Notes: generated by a model from the sequence alone, not told the origin. A stretch of DNA of 64,000 nucleotides from Babylonia areolata (GCF_041734735.1 NC_134895.1:11029927-11093926); one strand, 5' to 3'. Positions 23,701 through 32,229 are shown, counted from the stretch's first letter. Made by a program: numbers and translations.

Positions 23701-24636
23701 AATATCCACAGAATCATTCGGAATTCACAGTTAAAAATTGTAAACCATGCGAGTTAATACCCTTGAACTGATCACGATGAAACGAAAAAATTTCCAGTCT
23801 TTACTTTTCTCAAAATGAAGTCCTTTTCACTTCTTACGACGTTTAGAAGTACTTGTACTTGGCTCTACATGTTACTTGTTTAACAAAATACTAAATTTTC
23901 ATATCAACTTTAAAACCATAAAACTAGAATGAACATAAAAGAGAAATTGAATCGACCGTGTCGTACTACATTCCCGGTGGGTGTAACTAAACTTGTACAT
24001 CTATTTAGATCTAGTGAAAACAGCTAAATGTTGCAGTGTGATTGCAGCGATAGCCATTAAAAAGAATTTTTTTTTTTTTTTATTGCCCTTAAAGATTTTT
24101 TGAATGCCCAGGATACACCAGAATAATATGATTTAAACAGCGTTCTCACTGCGAATACCGCAATTGATTTATCACCCTTTAAAAAAGTATGTTCAAATGT
24201 TAAATTTTAGAACGTCAATTAAGGAGCCAGGATAGTGTAATGGATAAGGCAGTTTCTTCTCACCCGAACATGCAGGGTTCGAATCTGGTTAGGACTTTTT
24301 TTCTTTTTCTTTTTTAAACGCGAAGCTTTATAATAACAAATACAGAACACATTTTAACGATTAGATTTTTTTTTTTTTTTTAAGTGTATCGCAAGTGAGT
24401 CTTGAAGGCCTTGCCTCTCTTGTTTGTTGTATTTTCTAAAATATTTGATTCAAATTATAAAACAGACATGCATTCAAAAATTATGTCACACTGGTGTTGC
24501 TGTTGGTGTTGTTCCAGAGAGCAGTAACACGGTGAAGGAGATCGACAGTGTGGATGCTCTGGAACCCTCACAAACAGAGCGGTGGGGCATCGACTGGCTG
24601 ACTGAGAAAACCTTCCTCCTCACTCCTAAGCAGTGA
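8724..24636 (+). CDS. TPMT: Thiopurine S-methyltransferase family gene, copy A (complete, 8 coding exons)
   Basis: Cytosolic-type S-adenosylmethionine-dependent methyltransferase; the family methylates thiol groups of thiopurines, and the natural substrate in invertebrates is not known. Coding exons: 8724-8827, 11657-11749, 13991-14120, 15946-15998, 16693-16767, 19578-19663, 22021-22065, 24518-24636. All introns are GT-AG and all phases agree; the sum is 705 nt, 234 aa plus stop, close to the usual ~245 aa. Family landmarks: W-x3-W near residues 17-21, the SAM-pocket segment VPLCGKSWDMKWLADQGH (55-72), GVEV (76-79), the segment DRASLVAIN (138-146), YLLSVLQYD (167-175), GPPHHV (181-186) and the C-terminal WGIDWLTEKTFLLT (218-231). 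There is no signal peptide or membrane segment. The start is the first ATG of exon 1; ATG codon 12 is an alternative. Copy B follows in tandem. Confidence 0.93.
8893..9712 (+). mobile_element. LINE C-terminal fragment (intron 1 of TPMT A)
   Basis: 5'-truncated non-LTR retrotransposon. Frames read INDTEIKSVDKFCYLGS, then after a frameshift near the CETW motif the stretch RRHIQQLQQFHQRCL...W-x-GHVVRITDSRIPKM, then LLYGQLKEGHRELGGPCKRF and a terminal finger-like FSHMRTH. This is the tail found after the reverse transcriptase in many invertebrate endonuclease/reverse-transcriptase LINEs. It is broken by at least two frame changes. The clade is not assigned. Confidence 0.8.
9713..10389. other. Intron 1 sequence without recognisable element
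   Basis: T- and G-rich DNA with a poly-G run near 10125-10142 and poly-T runs at 10275-10292 and 10332-10360. Nothing else is seen. Confidence 0.6.
10395..11656 (+). repeat. Minisatellite abutting the TPMT A exon 2 acceptor
   Basis: Well over 40 units of the type GTGTGTCAGG(T/G)TCATCA, in 15-30-bp steps, run right up to the exon. The true acceptor TTTCAG|GTCTCTCA resembles the unit TGTCAG|GTTCATCA (about 9 of 12 bases). Unit sequence drifts from TCAGGTTCATC on the left to TCAGGGTCATC on the right. Confidence 0.85.
11657..11749 (+). CDS. TPMT: TPMT copy A, coding exon 2
   Basis: 93 nt between the acceptor GTGATTTCAG and the donor TG|GTAACT. It encodes SLKRNADLMVNGRSSLKIF and then VPLCGKSWDMKW, the first part of the SAM-binding pocket typical of the family. 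Same length and phase as copy B exon 2 (37395-37487), at about 67% nucleotide identity by hand count. Confidence 0.93.
11795..12080. repeat. Simple repeats in intron 2
   Basis: ATGATA-type repeats (11795-11825) and (CATA)n/(CATG)n around 11975-12070. The rest of 11750-12480 has no recognised feature apart from a short piece related to the SINE 1 tail (AAGCGCTTTA). Confidence 0.75.
12480..13973 (+). repeat. ~35-40-bp minisatellite upstream of TPMT A exon 3
   Basis: Imperfect units of CTGAAAATTGTGACTGCAGAC plus AAAATACCCC(CCTT), with some longer units carrying A-rich inserts. A final partial unit (AGAGTGACCACAGAGAACC) ends about 18 bp before the exon 3 acceptor. Most units contain CTGCAG after a T/G-rich stretch, a weak acceptor-like string. 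Confidence 0.85.
13991..14120 (+). CDS. TPMT: TPMT copy A, coding exon 3
   Basis: 130 nt between TTTCTGCCAG and CAG|GTGTGT. It encodes LADQGHTVIGVEVAQ followed by RAIEEFFEEQNIPF and ends GTLFQ. This is the best-conserved exon: about 91% nucleotide identity to copy B exon 3, far above the neighbouring exons. Different arrays lie on its two sides (12480-13973 and 14106-14935). Confidence 0.95.
14106..14935 (+). repeat. Minisatellite built from the TPMT A exon 3 donor
   Basis: About 16 units of TTTATTTTGTTGGAACTCTC then TTCCAGGTGTGTGTG, plus shorter TGTTTTCCAGGTGTGTG units. The last 15 exon bases GGAACTCTCTTCCAG and the donor GTGTGT are part of the unit, so the array starts inside exon 3. Using the first extra donor (after 14213) would add exactly 93 nt, in frame and without a stop, again ending TLFQ. 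Confidence 0.9.
14936..15420. other. Intron 3 sequence, nothing recognised
   Basis: AT-rich unique-looking DNA between the donor array and a SINE. No splice-flanked open frame or repeat stands out. Confidence 0.5.
15421..15815 (+). mobile_element. tRNA-derived SINE, family 1
   Basis: Head GCGCAATAGCCGAGTGGTTA with A box, then the B box GGGTTCGAATC. The body includes GGTGGAGATTTTTCC, CAGACCTGCTAATGCCTGAA, CCATGTCAGCGTTCGGTGGG and CTGCCTACATGGCGGGGTAA. The tail is (GAA)n. A second + copy at 18439-18805 is nearly identical. Confidence 0.88.
15946..15998 (+). CDS. TPMT: TPMT copy A, coding exon 4
   Basis: 53 nt between TTTGCAG and ACC|GTAAGT, encoding SEDKKVQIYCCDFFKLSP. It is about 92% identical to copy B exon 4, and the last ~40 bp of the preceding intron is also visibly related. 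Reading into the intron meets TAA immediately (CCG TAA). Confidence 0.94.
15999..16325 (+). repeat. Small donor-derived array after TPMT A exon 4, split by a MITE
   Basis: After the true donor come GATTTCACTGTAATTATGCG then GGTTAA, then (past the MITE) GATTTGACCATAAGTG, GATTTCACCATAAGTATG and another GGTTAA. These are the same 24-bp units that form the large array after copy B exon 4, here only four or five and decayed. Confidence 0.75.
16039..16270 (+). mobile_element. MITE with TTAA target duplication, copy 1
   Basis: Flanked by TTAA on both sides. Inner ends CTCTTTCCATACGAACGGC and the complement of GTACTGAGTGAG form imperfect inverted repeats. Homologous copies lie at 25048-25280 and 38646-38877. 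TTAA flanks suggest piggyBac-type mobilisation. It sits inside the exon 4 donor array. Confidence 0.75.
16580..16660 (+). mobile_element. Short interspersed repeat, family 3 fragment
   Basis: Carries GATGTGGTGCAGCGTATATG and GTGATGCCTCCTTGAGAAAC, shared with 18990-19125 (antisense), 25465-25590, 38140-38205, 41226-41350 and 60430-60470. Confidence 0.6.
16693..16767 (+). CDS. TPMT: TPMT copy A, coding exon 5
   Basis: 75 nt between GTGTTCAG and CAG|GTAAGT, encoding DVVGHVNGVWDRASLVAIN then VADRAR, the family's D-R-x-x-L-V-A-I-N segment. Only about 56% nucleotide identity to copy B exon 5, unlike exons 3-4. Confidence 0.93.
17088..17455 (-). mobile_element. SINE family 1 (antisense)
   Basis: Complement of the family body (CCAAACGCTGACATGGATTA, ACATGCGTATTTGATCTT) and head (TTCGAACCCAGG then CCACTGAGCTGTGG). 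It is more diverged than the 15421 copy. Confidence 0.8.
17456..18438. other. Intron 5 sequence with ATT/ATC runs
   Basis: Contains TG-rich DNA and (ATT/ATC)n runs at 17878-17935 and 18325-18385. No element or exon is recognised. Confidence 0.55.
18439..18805 (+). mobile_element. SINE family 1
   Basis: Begins GACGGGCGCAATAGCCGAGT and runs to a (GAA)n tail. It is nearly identical to the copy at 15421, so both are fairly recent. Confidence 0.87.
18806..19412 (-). mobile_element. Nested SINE remnants (family 1 tail, family 3, family 1)
   Basis: 18806-18985 is the family 1 long-form tail (CTTTACAAACACGGAGTCAT). 18990-19125 is a family 3 piece in antisense. 19128-19412 is an antisense family 1 body and decayed head. 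The order suggests successive insertions into one family 1 copy. Confidence 0.65.
19578..19663 (+). CDS. TPMT: TPMT copy A, coding exon 6
   Basis: 86 nt between TTCTCCAG and ACAG|GTAGGT, encoding YAAVIQSLMMPDSRYLLSVL and then QYDRTKYTG, which matches the strand and loop ahead of the GPP motif. About 58% nucleotide identity to copy B exon 6. Confidence 0.93.
19725..20125 (-). mobile_element. SINE family 2 (antisense, decayed)
   Basis: Contains CACAACAGATATATCTCTTT, the ATTTTGCCATG body, and CACCCAGTCCACTACTCAAG then GTCTAGTGGAG, in the family order. Confidence 0.7.
20126..20825. repeat. Intron 6 stretch with (CA)n and (TA)n
   Basis: CA-rich between 20580 and 20690 and (TA)n at 20721-20746. 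No coding signal was seen. Confidence 0.7.
20830..22005 (+). repeat. ~60-bp minisatellite ending at the TPMT A exon 7 acceptor
   Basis: About 18 units of CACACACTGTGATGACTCCT, TGACAGTCAGACTGAAACAT, then TTTTTCAGAACAGTC. Every unit holds a good acceptor (T-rich then TTTTTCAG). The last full unit reads TTCAG|GACCATCC, close to the real AACAG|GACCACCT. Confidence 0.88.
22021..22065 (+). CDS. TPMT: TPMT copy A, coding exon 7
   Basis: Small 45-nt exon between a long T tract ending AACAG and the donor TTTG|GTGAGA. It encodes GPPHHVGDEDVCNTF, equivalent to the GPPFYV...LF segment of vertebrate TPMT. Size and phase equal copy B exon 7. Confidence 0.9.
22066..22760 (+). repeat. Minisatellite starting at the TPMT A exon 7 donor
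   Basis: About 28 units of GTGTTGGATCATGTGACCTG plus TC(TGTCA) steps. It begins within a few bases of the donor: TTGGTGAGATCATATGA at the junction resembles TTGGATCATGTGA of the unit. Confidence 0.85.
22946..24425 (+). mobile_element. Hairpin-ended interspersed element, long form
   Basis: About 1.48 kb. The left end carries GATTCACTTGTGTAAACAAA then GTGAGTC (palindrome); the right end reads CGCAAGTGAGTCTTGAAGGC. Compared with the ~660-bp form at 25873 it has an extra interior (about 23370-24290) and a tRNA-like block at 24225-24292. No long open frame is present, so it looks non-autonomous. Confidence 0.7.
24225..24292 (+). ncRNA. tRNA-like pol III promoter block inside the long element
   Basis: GGAGCCAGGATAGTGTAATG then GATAAGGC (A box) and GCAGGGTTCGAATCTGG (B box), followed by a T run that could terminate pol III. 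Remnants in the same orientation relative to the element occur near 60885-60905 and 31500-31590. It is not a clean tRNA. Confidence 0.5.
24518..24636 (+). CDS. TPMT: TPMT copy A, terminal coding exon 8
   Basis: 119 nt after GTTGTTCCAG, ending in TGA. It encodes SSNTVKEIDSVDALEPSQTE and RWGIDWLTEKTFLLTPKQ; the WGID-W/C-L-x-EK ending is diagnostic of the family. An AATAAA at 24900-24905 lies inside a SINE and may or may not serve as poly(A) signal. Confidence 0.94.
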
Positions 24637-24748
24637 AACACCTCCACCGAGTGTATCTGTCTTTACTGGTCAAATGGAAACATATCTTCCTTGCAAAAAC
24701 TAGATGTTTGATTTACTCAGAAGGTATATATTGGTCGTGAACACACCT

Positions 24749-24905
24749 GGAGGGGTGGAGTGGTGGCCTAGTGGTAAAGTGTCTGCTCAGGAAGTGAGAG
24801 AATCTGAAAGTGCAAGATCGAATCTCACACTGGCCAAGATTTTCTCTCCCTCCACTATTCCTTGAATGGTGGTCTGGACGCTAATCATTCAGATGAGACA
24901 ATAAA
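24749..24905 (+). mobile_element. SINE family 2 with intact head
   Basis: GGTGGCCTAGTGGTAAAGTG is the A box region and GATCGAATCTCAC the B box. The body TGGTGGTCTGGACGCTAATC then AGATGAGAC follows. It lies about 110 bp past the copy A stop codon and may supply its poly(A) signal (24900). Confidence 0.75.
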
Positions 24906-25047
24906 CGCAGCTCCAAGTGTATTCAAGGCTTCCTTTGTTTCTGTATTTCTGATGTTGGTATTTCAGGTGCGTTCAGTTTGTCTATGTGCTCGCTTTGTGA
25001 TTGATCCGTGAATCCTGGTCTCACCCTTCCCCCCCCCCCCCCCCCAG

Positions 25048-25280
25048 TTTAGCTCTCTCCATACGAACGGCCAAAGAGACAACATTAACAGCGTTTCTCC
25101 CCAATTACCACCATCAAAATATTACAAGCGGAAGGCTCTTACACTGAAGAGGTGAATGTTGACAAAGAATACCACAATTCTGACGACGGAAGCTAAAGGT
25201 TGGATCATTGAGACACCCACTGGACATCCGAGGGGTCTGTGTAGAGGAGAAGAGAGGAGTGGCCGTACTGAGTGAGTTAA
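25048..25280 (+). mobile_element. TTAA-flanked MITE, copy 2
   Basis: Same ends and interior as the 16039 copy (CTCTCCATACGAACGGCC ... CCGTACTGAGTGAGTTAA). The left flank reads TTTA, one base off TTAA. Confidence 0.75.
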
Positions 25281-25284
25281 ATGG

Positions 25285-25445
25285 AGAATCAAAGTGAGTG
25301 TCTAGTAATTCAGATGAGATGATAATCAGAGGTCCAGGGTGCAGCACACACTTGGTGCACTGATAAAGAACCCATGGCAACTTATGTTTTATCCTGTGGC
25401 AAAATTCTGTCGAAGAAATCCACTCTGATAGGTACACAAATATAG
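25285..25445 (+). mobile_element. SINE family 2 fragment
   Basis: Sense-strand body: CAGATGAGATGATAATCAGA, AAGAACCCATGGCAAC, AAATTCTGTCGAAGAAATCC. Confidence 0.6.
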
Positions 25446-25464
25446 ATGCATGCACTCAAGGTTT

Positions 25465-25828
25465 GACTGGCGTGTTGCGTTATGCTGCTGGTCAGGCACC
25501 TGCCAAGCAGACACGGTGTTGCTATATATAGATATGTCTGAATGCAGTGACGCCTCCTTGAGAAACAAACTGAAACTACAGTACTGGTGGGAGTATTTCA
25601 CGTGGGAGTATTTCACTAACATACAAATTTCTGTATTGGACAAGCTGAAACTACAGCACTGGTGGGAGTATTTCACTAACGTACGAATTTCTGTATTTAA
25701 CAAGCTGAAACTACAGCACTGGTGGGAGTATTTCACTAACGTACGAATTTCTGTATTGAACAAGCTGAAACTACAGCACTGGTGGGAGTATTTCACTAAC
25801 ATACAAATTTATGTATTGGCATTTTGAC
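25465..25828 (+). repeat. SINE family 3 piece followed by a 60-bp tandem repeat
   Basis: 25465-25590 matches family 3 (GCTGGTCAGGCACCTGCC, GTGACGCCTCCTTGAGAAAC). Then come about four 60-bp units holding CAAGCTGAAACTACAGCACT and GGTGGGAGTATTTCACTAAC. The unit contains the end of family 3, so the tandem repeat grew from the SINE tail. Confidence 0.75.
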
Positions 25829-25872
25829 AATCTTTTTAATGTTTTTAGTTTGTTTTATTTTATTTTTCTTTA

Positions 25873-26540
25873 TTGACTCACTTGTGTAAACAAAGTGAGT
25901 CTATGTTTTAACCCGGTGTTCGGTTGTCTGTGTGTGTGTGTGTCCGTGTGTCTGTGTGTCCGTGGTAAACTTTAACATTGACATTTTCTCTGCAAATACT
26001 TTGTCAGTTGACACCAAATTAGGCATAAAAATAGGAAAAATTCAGTTCTTTCCAGTCATCTTGTTTAAAACAATATTGCACCTCTGGGATGGGCACAAAA
26101 AAATTAAAAAAAGAAGCCTAATTATATGCAAACTGCATTTACTGTTATATTTATATTTTTTGTATTCTCTAAACTTGGTACTTTGACCTCTTATTCTGAC
26201 ACAACAACAAGAGGAGTCATTATTATCATTTTTGGTTCAAACAGGAACTTCTTTTGCTGAGCATGGAAGTTTTATTTATTTTGCAAACGTTCTGGTGCAG
26301 AGAGTAAAAAAGGGAAATTACTCTGTAATTAATGCTAGGGGACTTAATTTGCTTTAAACTGATCTTTCTCATCTTAAACATTACATTTTGAAATTATACT
26401 CAGGACATAAAAAGCTTGTGTGTTTTACTCTCAGTGTACAGGGCTTACAAATACAGAACACATTTTAACGATTAGATTTTTTTTTTTTTTTTTTAAGTGT
26501 ATCACAAGTGAGTCTTGAAGGCCTTGCCTCTCTTGTTTTA
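25873..26540 (+). mobile_element. Hairpin-ended interspersed element, short form
   Basis: Ends TGACTCACTTGTGTAAACAA and CACAAGTGAGTCTTGAAGGC. The body is nearly the same as 22946-23360 (GACACCAAATTAGGCATAAA) but lacks the long interior. Confidence 0.78.
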
Positions 26541-26679
26541 CTTTGTTTCTGTATTGAGATACACATGTCAGTTAAGCCGCCCCTGGACCCTAGCTGTAAA
26601 CTGTTCAGTATGACCTAAATCAGTCACTCCCTCTCATGCTAAAGAGATAATTAACTTGACCTATTACACAGCTCTTTCA

Positions 26680-27060
26680 CACCAAACTTTCACTCCCATG
26701 TTGTAAAGAAAGTGCCAGATAGACAGAGATAACGAATAAGAATGAGGGTGTTTGCTTGTATGTGTGGATGCCTGCATGATTCTGGAATTCTTGTAGCTTC
26801 CAATAGTCCATCATGAGCCATGAATAGTACTTTTTCCCTAAGAGATGTAGGCACAACCACTTGCTCCACATGGATCCCATTTTTGGAGAATCGCTTAAGC
26901 AGAATATCATTCTGATGAAAAAAAAAAAAAAGAAAACGACCCTTTTCCACTGCTGACAGATGCACATTACTCTCCAACTCATTCACATGCTGGAGAGAAT
27001 CATCTGTTTTCTGTAGTTTGCAGATTTGAGGGGTTGAGAGCGAGATCCTTAAACTCACTC
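26680..27060 (-). mobile_element. Fossil fragment of an LTR-retroelement pol gene
   Basis: The minus strand shows a short stretch resembling the zinc-binding region ahead of a Ty3/Gypsy-like integrase (VVVPTSLREKVLFMAHDGLL). It is broken, without LTRs or other parts visible nearby, and is not part of the Gypsy element at 46070-56328. Confidence 0.55.
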
Positions 27061-28210
27061 ATCTCTGCCTCACACGATGTGTCTGCACACGTGGATTCGG
27101 TTTGAAGACTGAATTGTCACTGCACGTGCATCTGTGTCGCCTTGTGCCATGTCGATCTGCTGGTCGCTTCGCCGTGCATCGGTCGGTGACAGGGGAGCAG
27201 AGGGAGAGGGGTGGGTGGCGTACCCAGACATGTCAGTGTCAACAGCTTCGATGTCAGCGTTGTCAGTGGCACAGAACAGACGGAGGGGTTGGCAAAAATA
27301 GTCCTGAGGGGGACGACGCAGGGACGAATAGAGAGAGAGAGAGCCAGCCAGCCAGCCAAATCCTGAGACAGGGGAACTGAGACAGGTATCGAATTAGACA
27401 TTGCAAAATGAAAAGTTTAATTTCTAAGATAAAAAAAAAGAAATAAATGAATAGATAGATAAAAAAACAAACAAATAAATAAATAAATGAACTGAAATCC
27501 AAAATGCTATAAACAATAACAGACCGCTATCAAACAGTTAATTAGGAACAAGGAATCAACAGTTAAAGGACAAGAACAAAAGAAAACTCGTTTTTCTTCA
27601 ACAGATCCTATCTCCACTACAAAGAGTGGCTTGAAAGATACCCAGCTGCCTCAATTAGATAATACGCACAAAACAGAGCTATTGTGTCATTTGAAAAGAC
27701 AATGTGGGAAAGCAAACAACTCGCACTGTGTGACAAATTAACCATCTGTCGTTCTCCGGCACAACGAGCATGTAAATACATGCAGCGCTTGTACCTTTTA
27801 GAGGCGTTTGATTGGCTAAGAGCGGACCAACTATATTAACTCCTTCTACCTTTATAAACACTTCCCAGCCTGAACACCTAAACTACAAAAAAGCTAACTG
27901 GGATCACCGCCCATCTGCGGTGATCAGACTTTGAATGGTGGATAGCCCTGATATGGCCTTCATGGTCGGCTGGGCTCTAAGCAGTATTTTTAATTTAATT
28001 TAAAGAGCGGACCGGGCAAGACGGGTCGTCTTTTCACTGTTAGCCGCGCGAAATTTGACCAAGCAGAGCAAACCTGGCCTAGTTTGCATCAGTTTGACAT
28101 AGTAAGTATATGTATCACCAAACATGGAGTATAATACAAACTCCTCCTGTTGCCCCTGTGTGTAAAGGGCAATCCGATCAAGCAGAATGTCCCCTGTGAA
28201 TGATACGGAT
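27061..28210. other. Intergenic sequence, little recognised
   Basis: Contains a T/A-rich stretch (27420-27490) and a short repeat at about 27935-27975 (CCTGATATGGCCTTCATGG) that recurs near 33240. No gene is supported. Confidence 0.5.
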
Positions 28211-28211
28211 A

Positions 28212-28745
28212 CTTCAGTATATAGCGCCTGTCCTCGGTCAGAGACCGGCCAAGCTCTAATCGCTTTACAAACACGGTGTCATTTGCACAACATGCTGCCT
28301 ACCTGGGTAGAGCCGACTGACGGCTGCCATTAGGCGCTCATCATTCGTTTCCTGTGTCATTCGATCAGATTTCACGCATGCACTTATACACACTCAGACA
28401 GACATGCAACATTTAACATTTTACGTGTATGACTGTTTTTGTTTACTTACCCCACCATGCAGGCAGCGATACTCTGTTTTGTGGGGTGTGCATGCTGGGT
28501 ATGTTCTTGTTTCCATAACCCACCGAACGCTGACATGGATCACAGGATCTTTAACCTGCCTATTTGATCTGCTTGCGTATACACACGAAGGGGGTTCAGG
28601 CACTAGCGGGTCTGCACATATGTTGACCTGGGAGATAGGGAAAATCTCCACCCTTTACCCTCCAGACGCCGTTACCGAGATTCGAACCCGGTACCCTCAG
28701 ATTGAAAGTCCAGCGCTGTAACCACTCGGATATTGCGGTCGTGTT
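28212..28745 (-). mobile_element. SINE family 1, long form (antisense)
   Basis: The left part is the 3' extension (TATAGCGCCTGTCCTCGGTC, GCTTTACAAACACGGTGTCA). It continues without a break into the body (CCGAACGCTGACATGGATCA) and the antisense head at the right, with TTCGAACCCGG. Confidence 0.8.
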
Positions 28746-29191
28746 CCCTTCGAATCAATAGTACCCTATTTACGAGTTATCCCCGGTTGTATATGTGTAT
28801 GTCTATCTGTCTGTGTGTCTGTGTGTCTGTTTCTCTGTATGTCTGTTTCCGTGTGTGTTTGTGTGTGCCTGCGTGTGTCGAATTTTAATGATTAAAAACA
28901 TAAAAAGAAAACGGAACGGAAACCCTTGTTAATGTTTAGGCCAATGGATAAAACTTAATTATATTTGAAACACGATACCTGATAGTAAACACAAAAGCTA
29001 TATCACTGGTCTTTGTTCACGTCTATAATCACAATAACAGGCCAAAAATGGATATTTTATTAACAAACACAAAAGAAGTAAAACTGGCATATAAAAAAAT
29101 CCAACAGATCTGATAATTGCCTTTTACCAAACGAAGGCATTTCAACAAGCTGTCACCGCCAACAGTAAAGCAACCATCCGTCACGGAAAAA

Positions 29192-29222
<31 letters not shown>

Positions 29223-29389
29223 TGTATAAGGCGAATGGGGTGAGGGGAGAGGGGACGGAGGAAATTCTCTCACTACAAAATTCAACCACTATAAAATGTT
29301 TAATTAAGGGTATTGTATGGGTAATTCTGCGTTAGTGTGCACTGTGCAGAGGAATCTAAACCAATTATCAGTCACTTTATTCTCCAGTT

Positions 29390-29763
29390 TCAGTTTCTCA
29401 TATAAAAATAGCCGGGGAGTCCCGACGAAAGTGGGTCTGCACACACTCCCTATTGTCAACCGTTCATTTCCAACCCCTTTATCTTCCTATGTCATATCGC
29501 CGCAATGTCGAAGTGAAGTCAAAGTGTGTTGTGGGGGCTGAACAAACCACTGCGCATGCGCTTGACCGAGTGCACCAATCACAAAGACTGCTGCTCCTCT
29601 GACAGCAGCGGCCTGGTGGCTGTGTGTGCAACCACGGACGTGCAACACCTGCTGTTTTTCGCAGTGCAATCGGGCGGGCTTCATCAGACTCTTGTTTCAC
29701 CATCTTCGGCGAAGCGTGTTCTCGAACAACTGCAGTGAGAAAACCACGGTTCATCAGTACAAG
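29390..29763 (+). promoter_or_regulatory. Candidate promoter and 5' UTR exon for TPMT copy B
   Basis: Unusually GC-rich, non-repetitive island. It has an NRF1-type palindrome TGCGCATGCGC (29551-29561), a CCAAT box (29575-29579), TATAAAAATAG near 29401 and a possible donor ACAAG|GTGGGC near 29763. It lies about 2.8 kb before the first copy B exon, whose acceptor implies an upstream exon. No transcript evidence is available here. Confidence 0.35.
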
Positions 29764-29807
29764 GTGGGCGACTAGACAGCATGAGACATTACAAATGTAC
29801 AATTGCG

Positions 29808-29846
<39 letters not shown>

Positions 29847-30039
29847 ATTCAAAGCAAAAAAAAAAAAAAAAAATGCATTCATTTCTTTTGTTGATATCAC
29901 GGTTGTTGTTAGTGTTGAGAAAGTGTAAAGTTTTAAGTATTGTTATTCTCATTATTGATATTTTATTACTGCCTTTTTCTCCTTCAGTATTAGATAAATA
30001 GGGATAAATGCACTTGATCTGTGGTGGGCTTGCAATCGT

Positions 30040-31340
30040 GATTCGTAGGAATTTATGTGGAAAAGTCTGATTTCAAAATGACAGAAAAAAGGCTGATGAG
30101 AAAATAATAGAATAAAAAGCCTGAATGGAAAATGACATTGAAAAGTCTTGTCAGAGATTAGGAAATGACACAGAAACGTCTGATCAGAGAACGGCAGAGA
30201 TTAGGAAATGACATAGATTAGGAAATGACACAGAAACGGCTGATCAGAGAACGGCAGAGATTAGGAAATGACATAAGGAATTGACATAGAAACGTCTGAT
30301 CAGAGAATGACAAAGATTAGGAAATGACATGACAAAGATTAGGAAATGACATAAGGAAATGACATAGAAACGTCTGATCAGAGAACGGCAGAGATTAGAA
30401 AATGACATAGAAAAGTGATTAGAAAACGGTAGAGAAATGTCTGATTTTGGGTTGTTTTTTGTTTTGTTTTTTAAACTGAGAGAGAAATGTCGTATTAGAA
30501 AATGACATAGAAAAGTCTGATTAGAAAACAGTAGAGAAACATCTGATTTTTTGTTGTTTTTTGTTTTGTTTTTTAAACTGAGAGAGAAATGTCGTATTAG
30601 AAAATGACATAGAAAAGTCTGATTAGAAAACAGTAGAGAAATGTCTGATTTTTTGTTGTTTTTTGTTTTGTTTTTTAAACTGAGAGAGAAATGTCGTATT
30701 AGAAAATGACATAGAAAAGTCTGATTAGAAAACAGTAGAGAAACGTCTGATTTTTTGTTGTTTTTTGTTTTGTTTTTTAAACTGAGAGAGAAATGTCGTA
30801 TTAGAAAATGACATAGAAAAGTCTGATTAGAAAACAGTAGAGAAACATCTGATTTTTTGTTGTTTTTTGTTTTGTTTTTTAAACTGAGAGAGAAATGTCG
30901 TATTAGAAAATGACATAGAAAAGTCTGATTAGAAAACAGTAGAGAAACGTCTGATTTTTTTGTGTTTTTTTCGTTTTGTTTTTTAAACTGAGAGAGAAAA
31001 GTAGTATTAGAAAATGACCTGGAAAAGTCTGATTAGAAAACAGTAGAGAAACGTCTGATTTTTTTTTGATTTTTTTTTTCGTTTTGTTTTTTAAACTGAG
31101 AGAGAAAAGTAGTATTAGAAAATGGCGTCGAAAACTGATGGGGCAATGTCAGAGAAAAGACTAATCAGAAAATGGTAGAAAATTTTGATCACACTAGAAA
31201 AAATTCTTATTACAAAATGGCTTTAAAAAAAAATCCTTTAAAAATTTTTTTAAAAATTAATGATAGAAGAAGTTTGAATCGAAAATGACATAGAAGATTG
31301 ATTAGAAAATGGCAAAAAGTCTGATTGGAAAATCATACAG
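30040..31340 (+). repeat. Compound minisatellite, left part
   Basis: Units AGATTAGGAAATGACATAGA and AACGTCTGATCAGAGAACGG (30100-30420) grade into six ~120-bp higher-order units containing TTGTTTTTTGTTTTGTTTTT then TAAACTGAGAGAGAAATGTC (30440-31140). Related GTCTGATTAGAAAATGAC units resume at 32230-32460. Confidence 0.88.
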
Positions 31341-32123
31341 TGAGAGAGGCAAGACCTTCAAGACTCACTGTACACACTTTGTCCAGTAAAGGAACCATGA
31401 GAAGAAGAAAAAAAAATATGTATATATATAAAATGTGAAAATATGTTTTGTATTATATATTAATAAGCTGTGGGGGGAGTGGGGGTGGTCAGGGGGGGTG
31501 GGGGGGGGAGGCATACTAGCGGGATCGAACCATGCATGTTCAGATCGGAAGCAAGTAGACGAAGTGGACGTACTCACATGGTTATGGCGCAACTGACGTC
31601 GATAGATGTATTATTGTATTCGAAGTAATATCGTTTAAATCACGTGTTATATATATATTATAGATATAGGTATATATAGATATATAGATAGAGATATACA
31701 AACCAGTCTACAACAGGCTGATGGAAACTGGAAAGGATATTCAATTTTTCTTTTATGTTCATCCCAGTTAATTCAGTATCCACTTCAGAATATTCATGTG
31801 CAGTAAACACGTAGGTTGTGTCGTTAGTGTCATTGTATGTGTTCTGTCCAGAATTTGTATTTCTTTTACTTTTGATTGCGAAAAAGAAAAACGATGTCAT
31901 GCCGTTTTCTAACCAAACATACGTTCCGGCAACTGGGAACAGCCGAATTATGTTGTTGTTATTTTATCCGGAACCTCAACGAAATAAAGCGTTTAAGGAT
32001 TAATCCGGAAGACTTACAGCTTATTAATGGCATGACTGTGAAGATTTTTTCCTACTATGTTTAATCCAAATTTAGTTTTTGCAAAGTATTTCCAGAGAAA
32101 ATGAATTTGTTCAAGTTTACCAC

Positions 32124-32173
<50 letters not shown>

Positions 32174-32225
32174 ACACCGGATTATAACATAGGCTTACTT
32201 TGTTTACACAAAAGAGGTGGGGTTT
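31340..32225 (-). mobile_element. Diverged long-form hairpin element inserted in the minisatellite
   Basis: The left end GAGGCAAGACCTTCAAGACT then CACTG and the right end CTTACTTTGTTTACACAAAA match the family ends. An antisense tRNA-like block with GGGATCGAACC is at 31515-31590. The same array lies on both sides. Confidence 0.6.
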
Positions 32226-32229
32226 TTTA

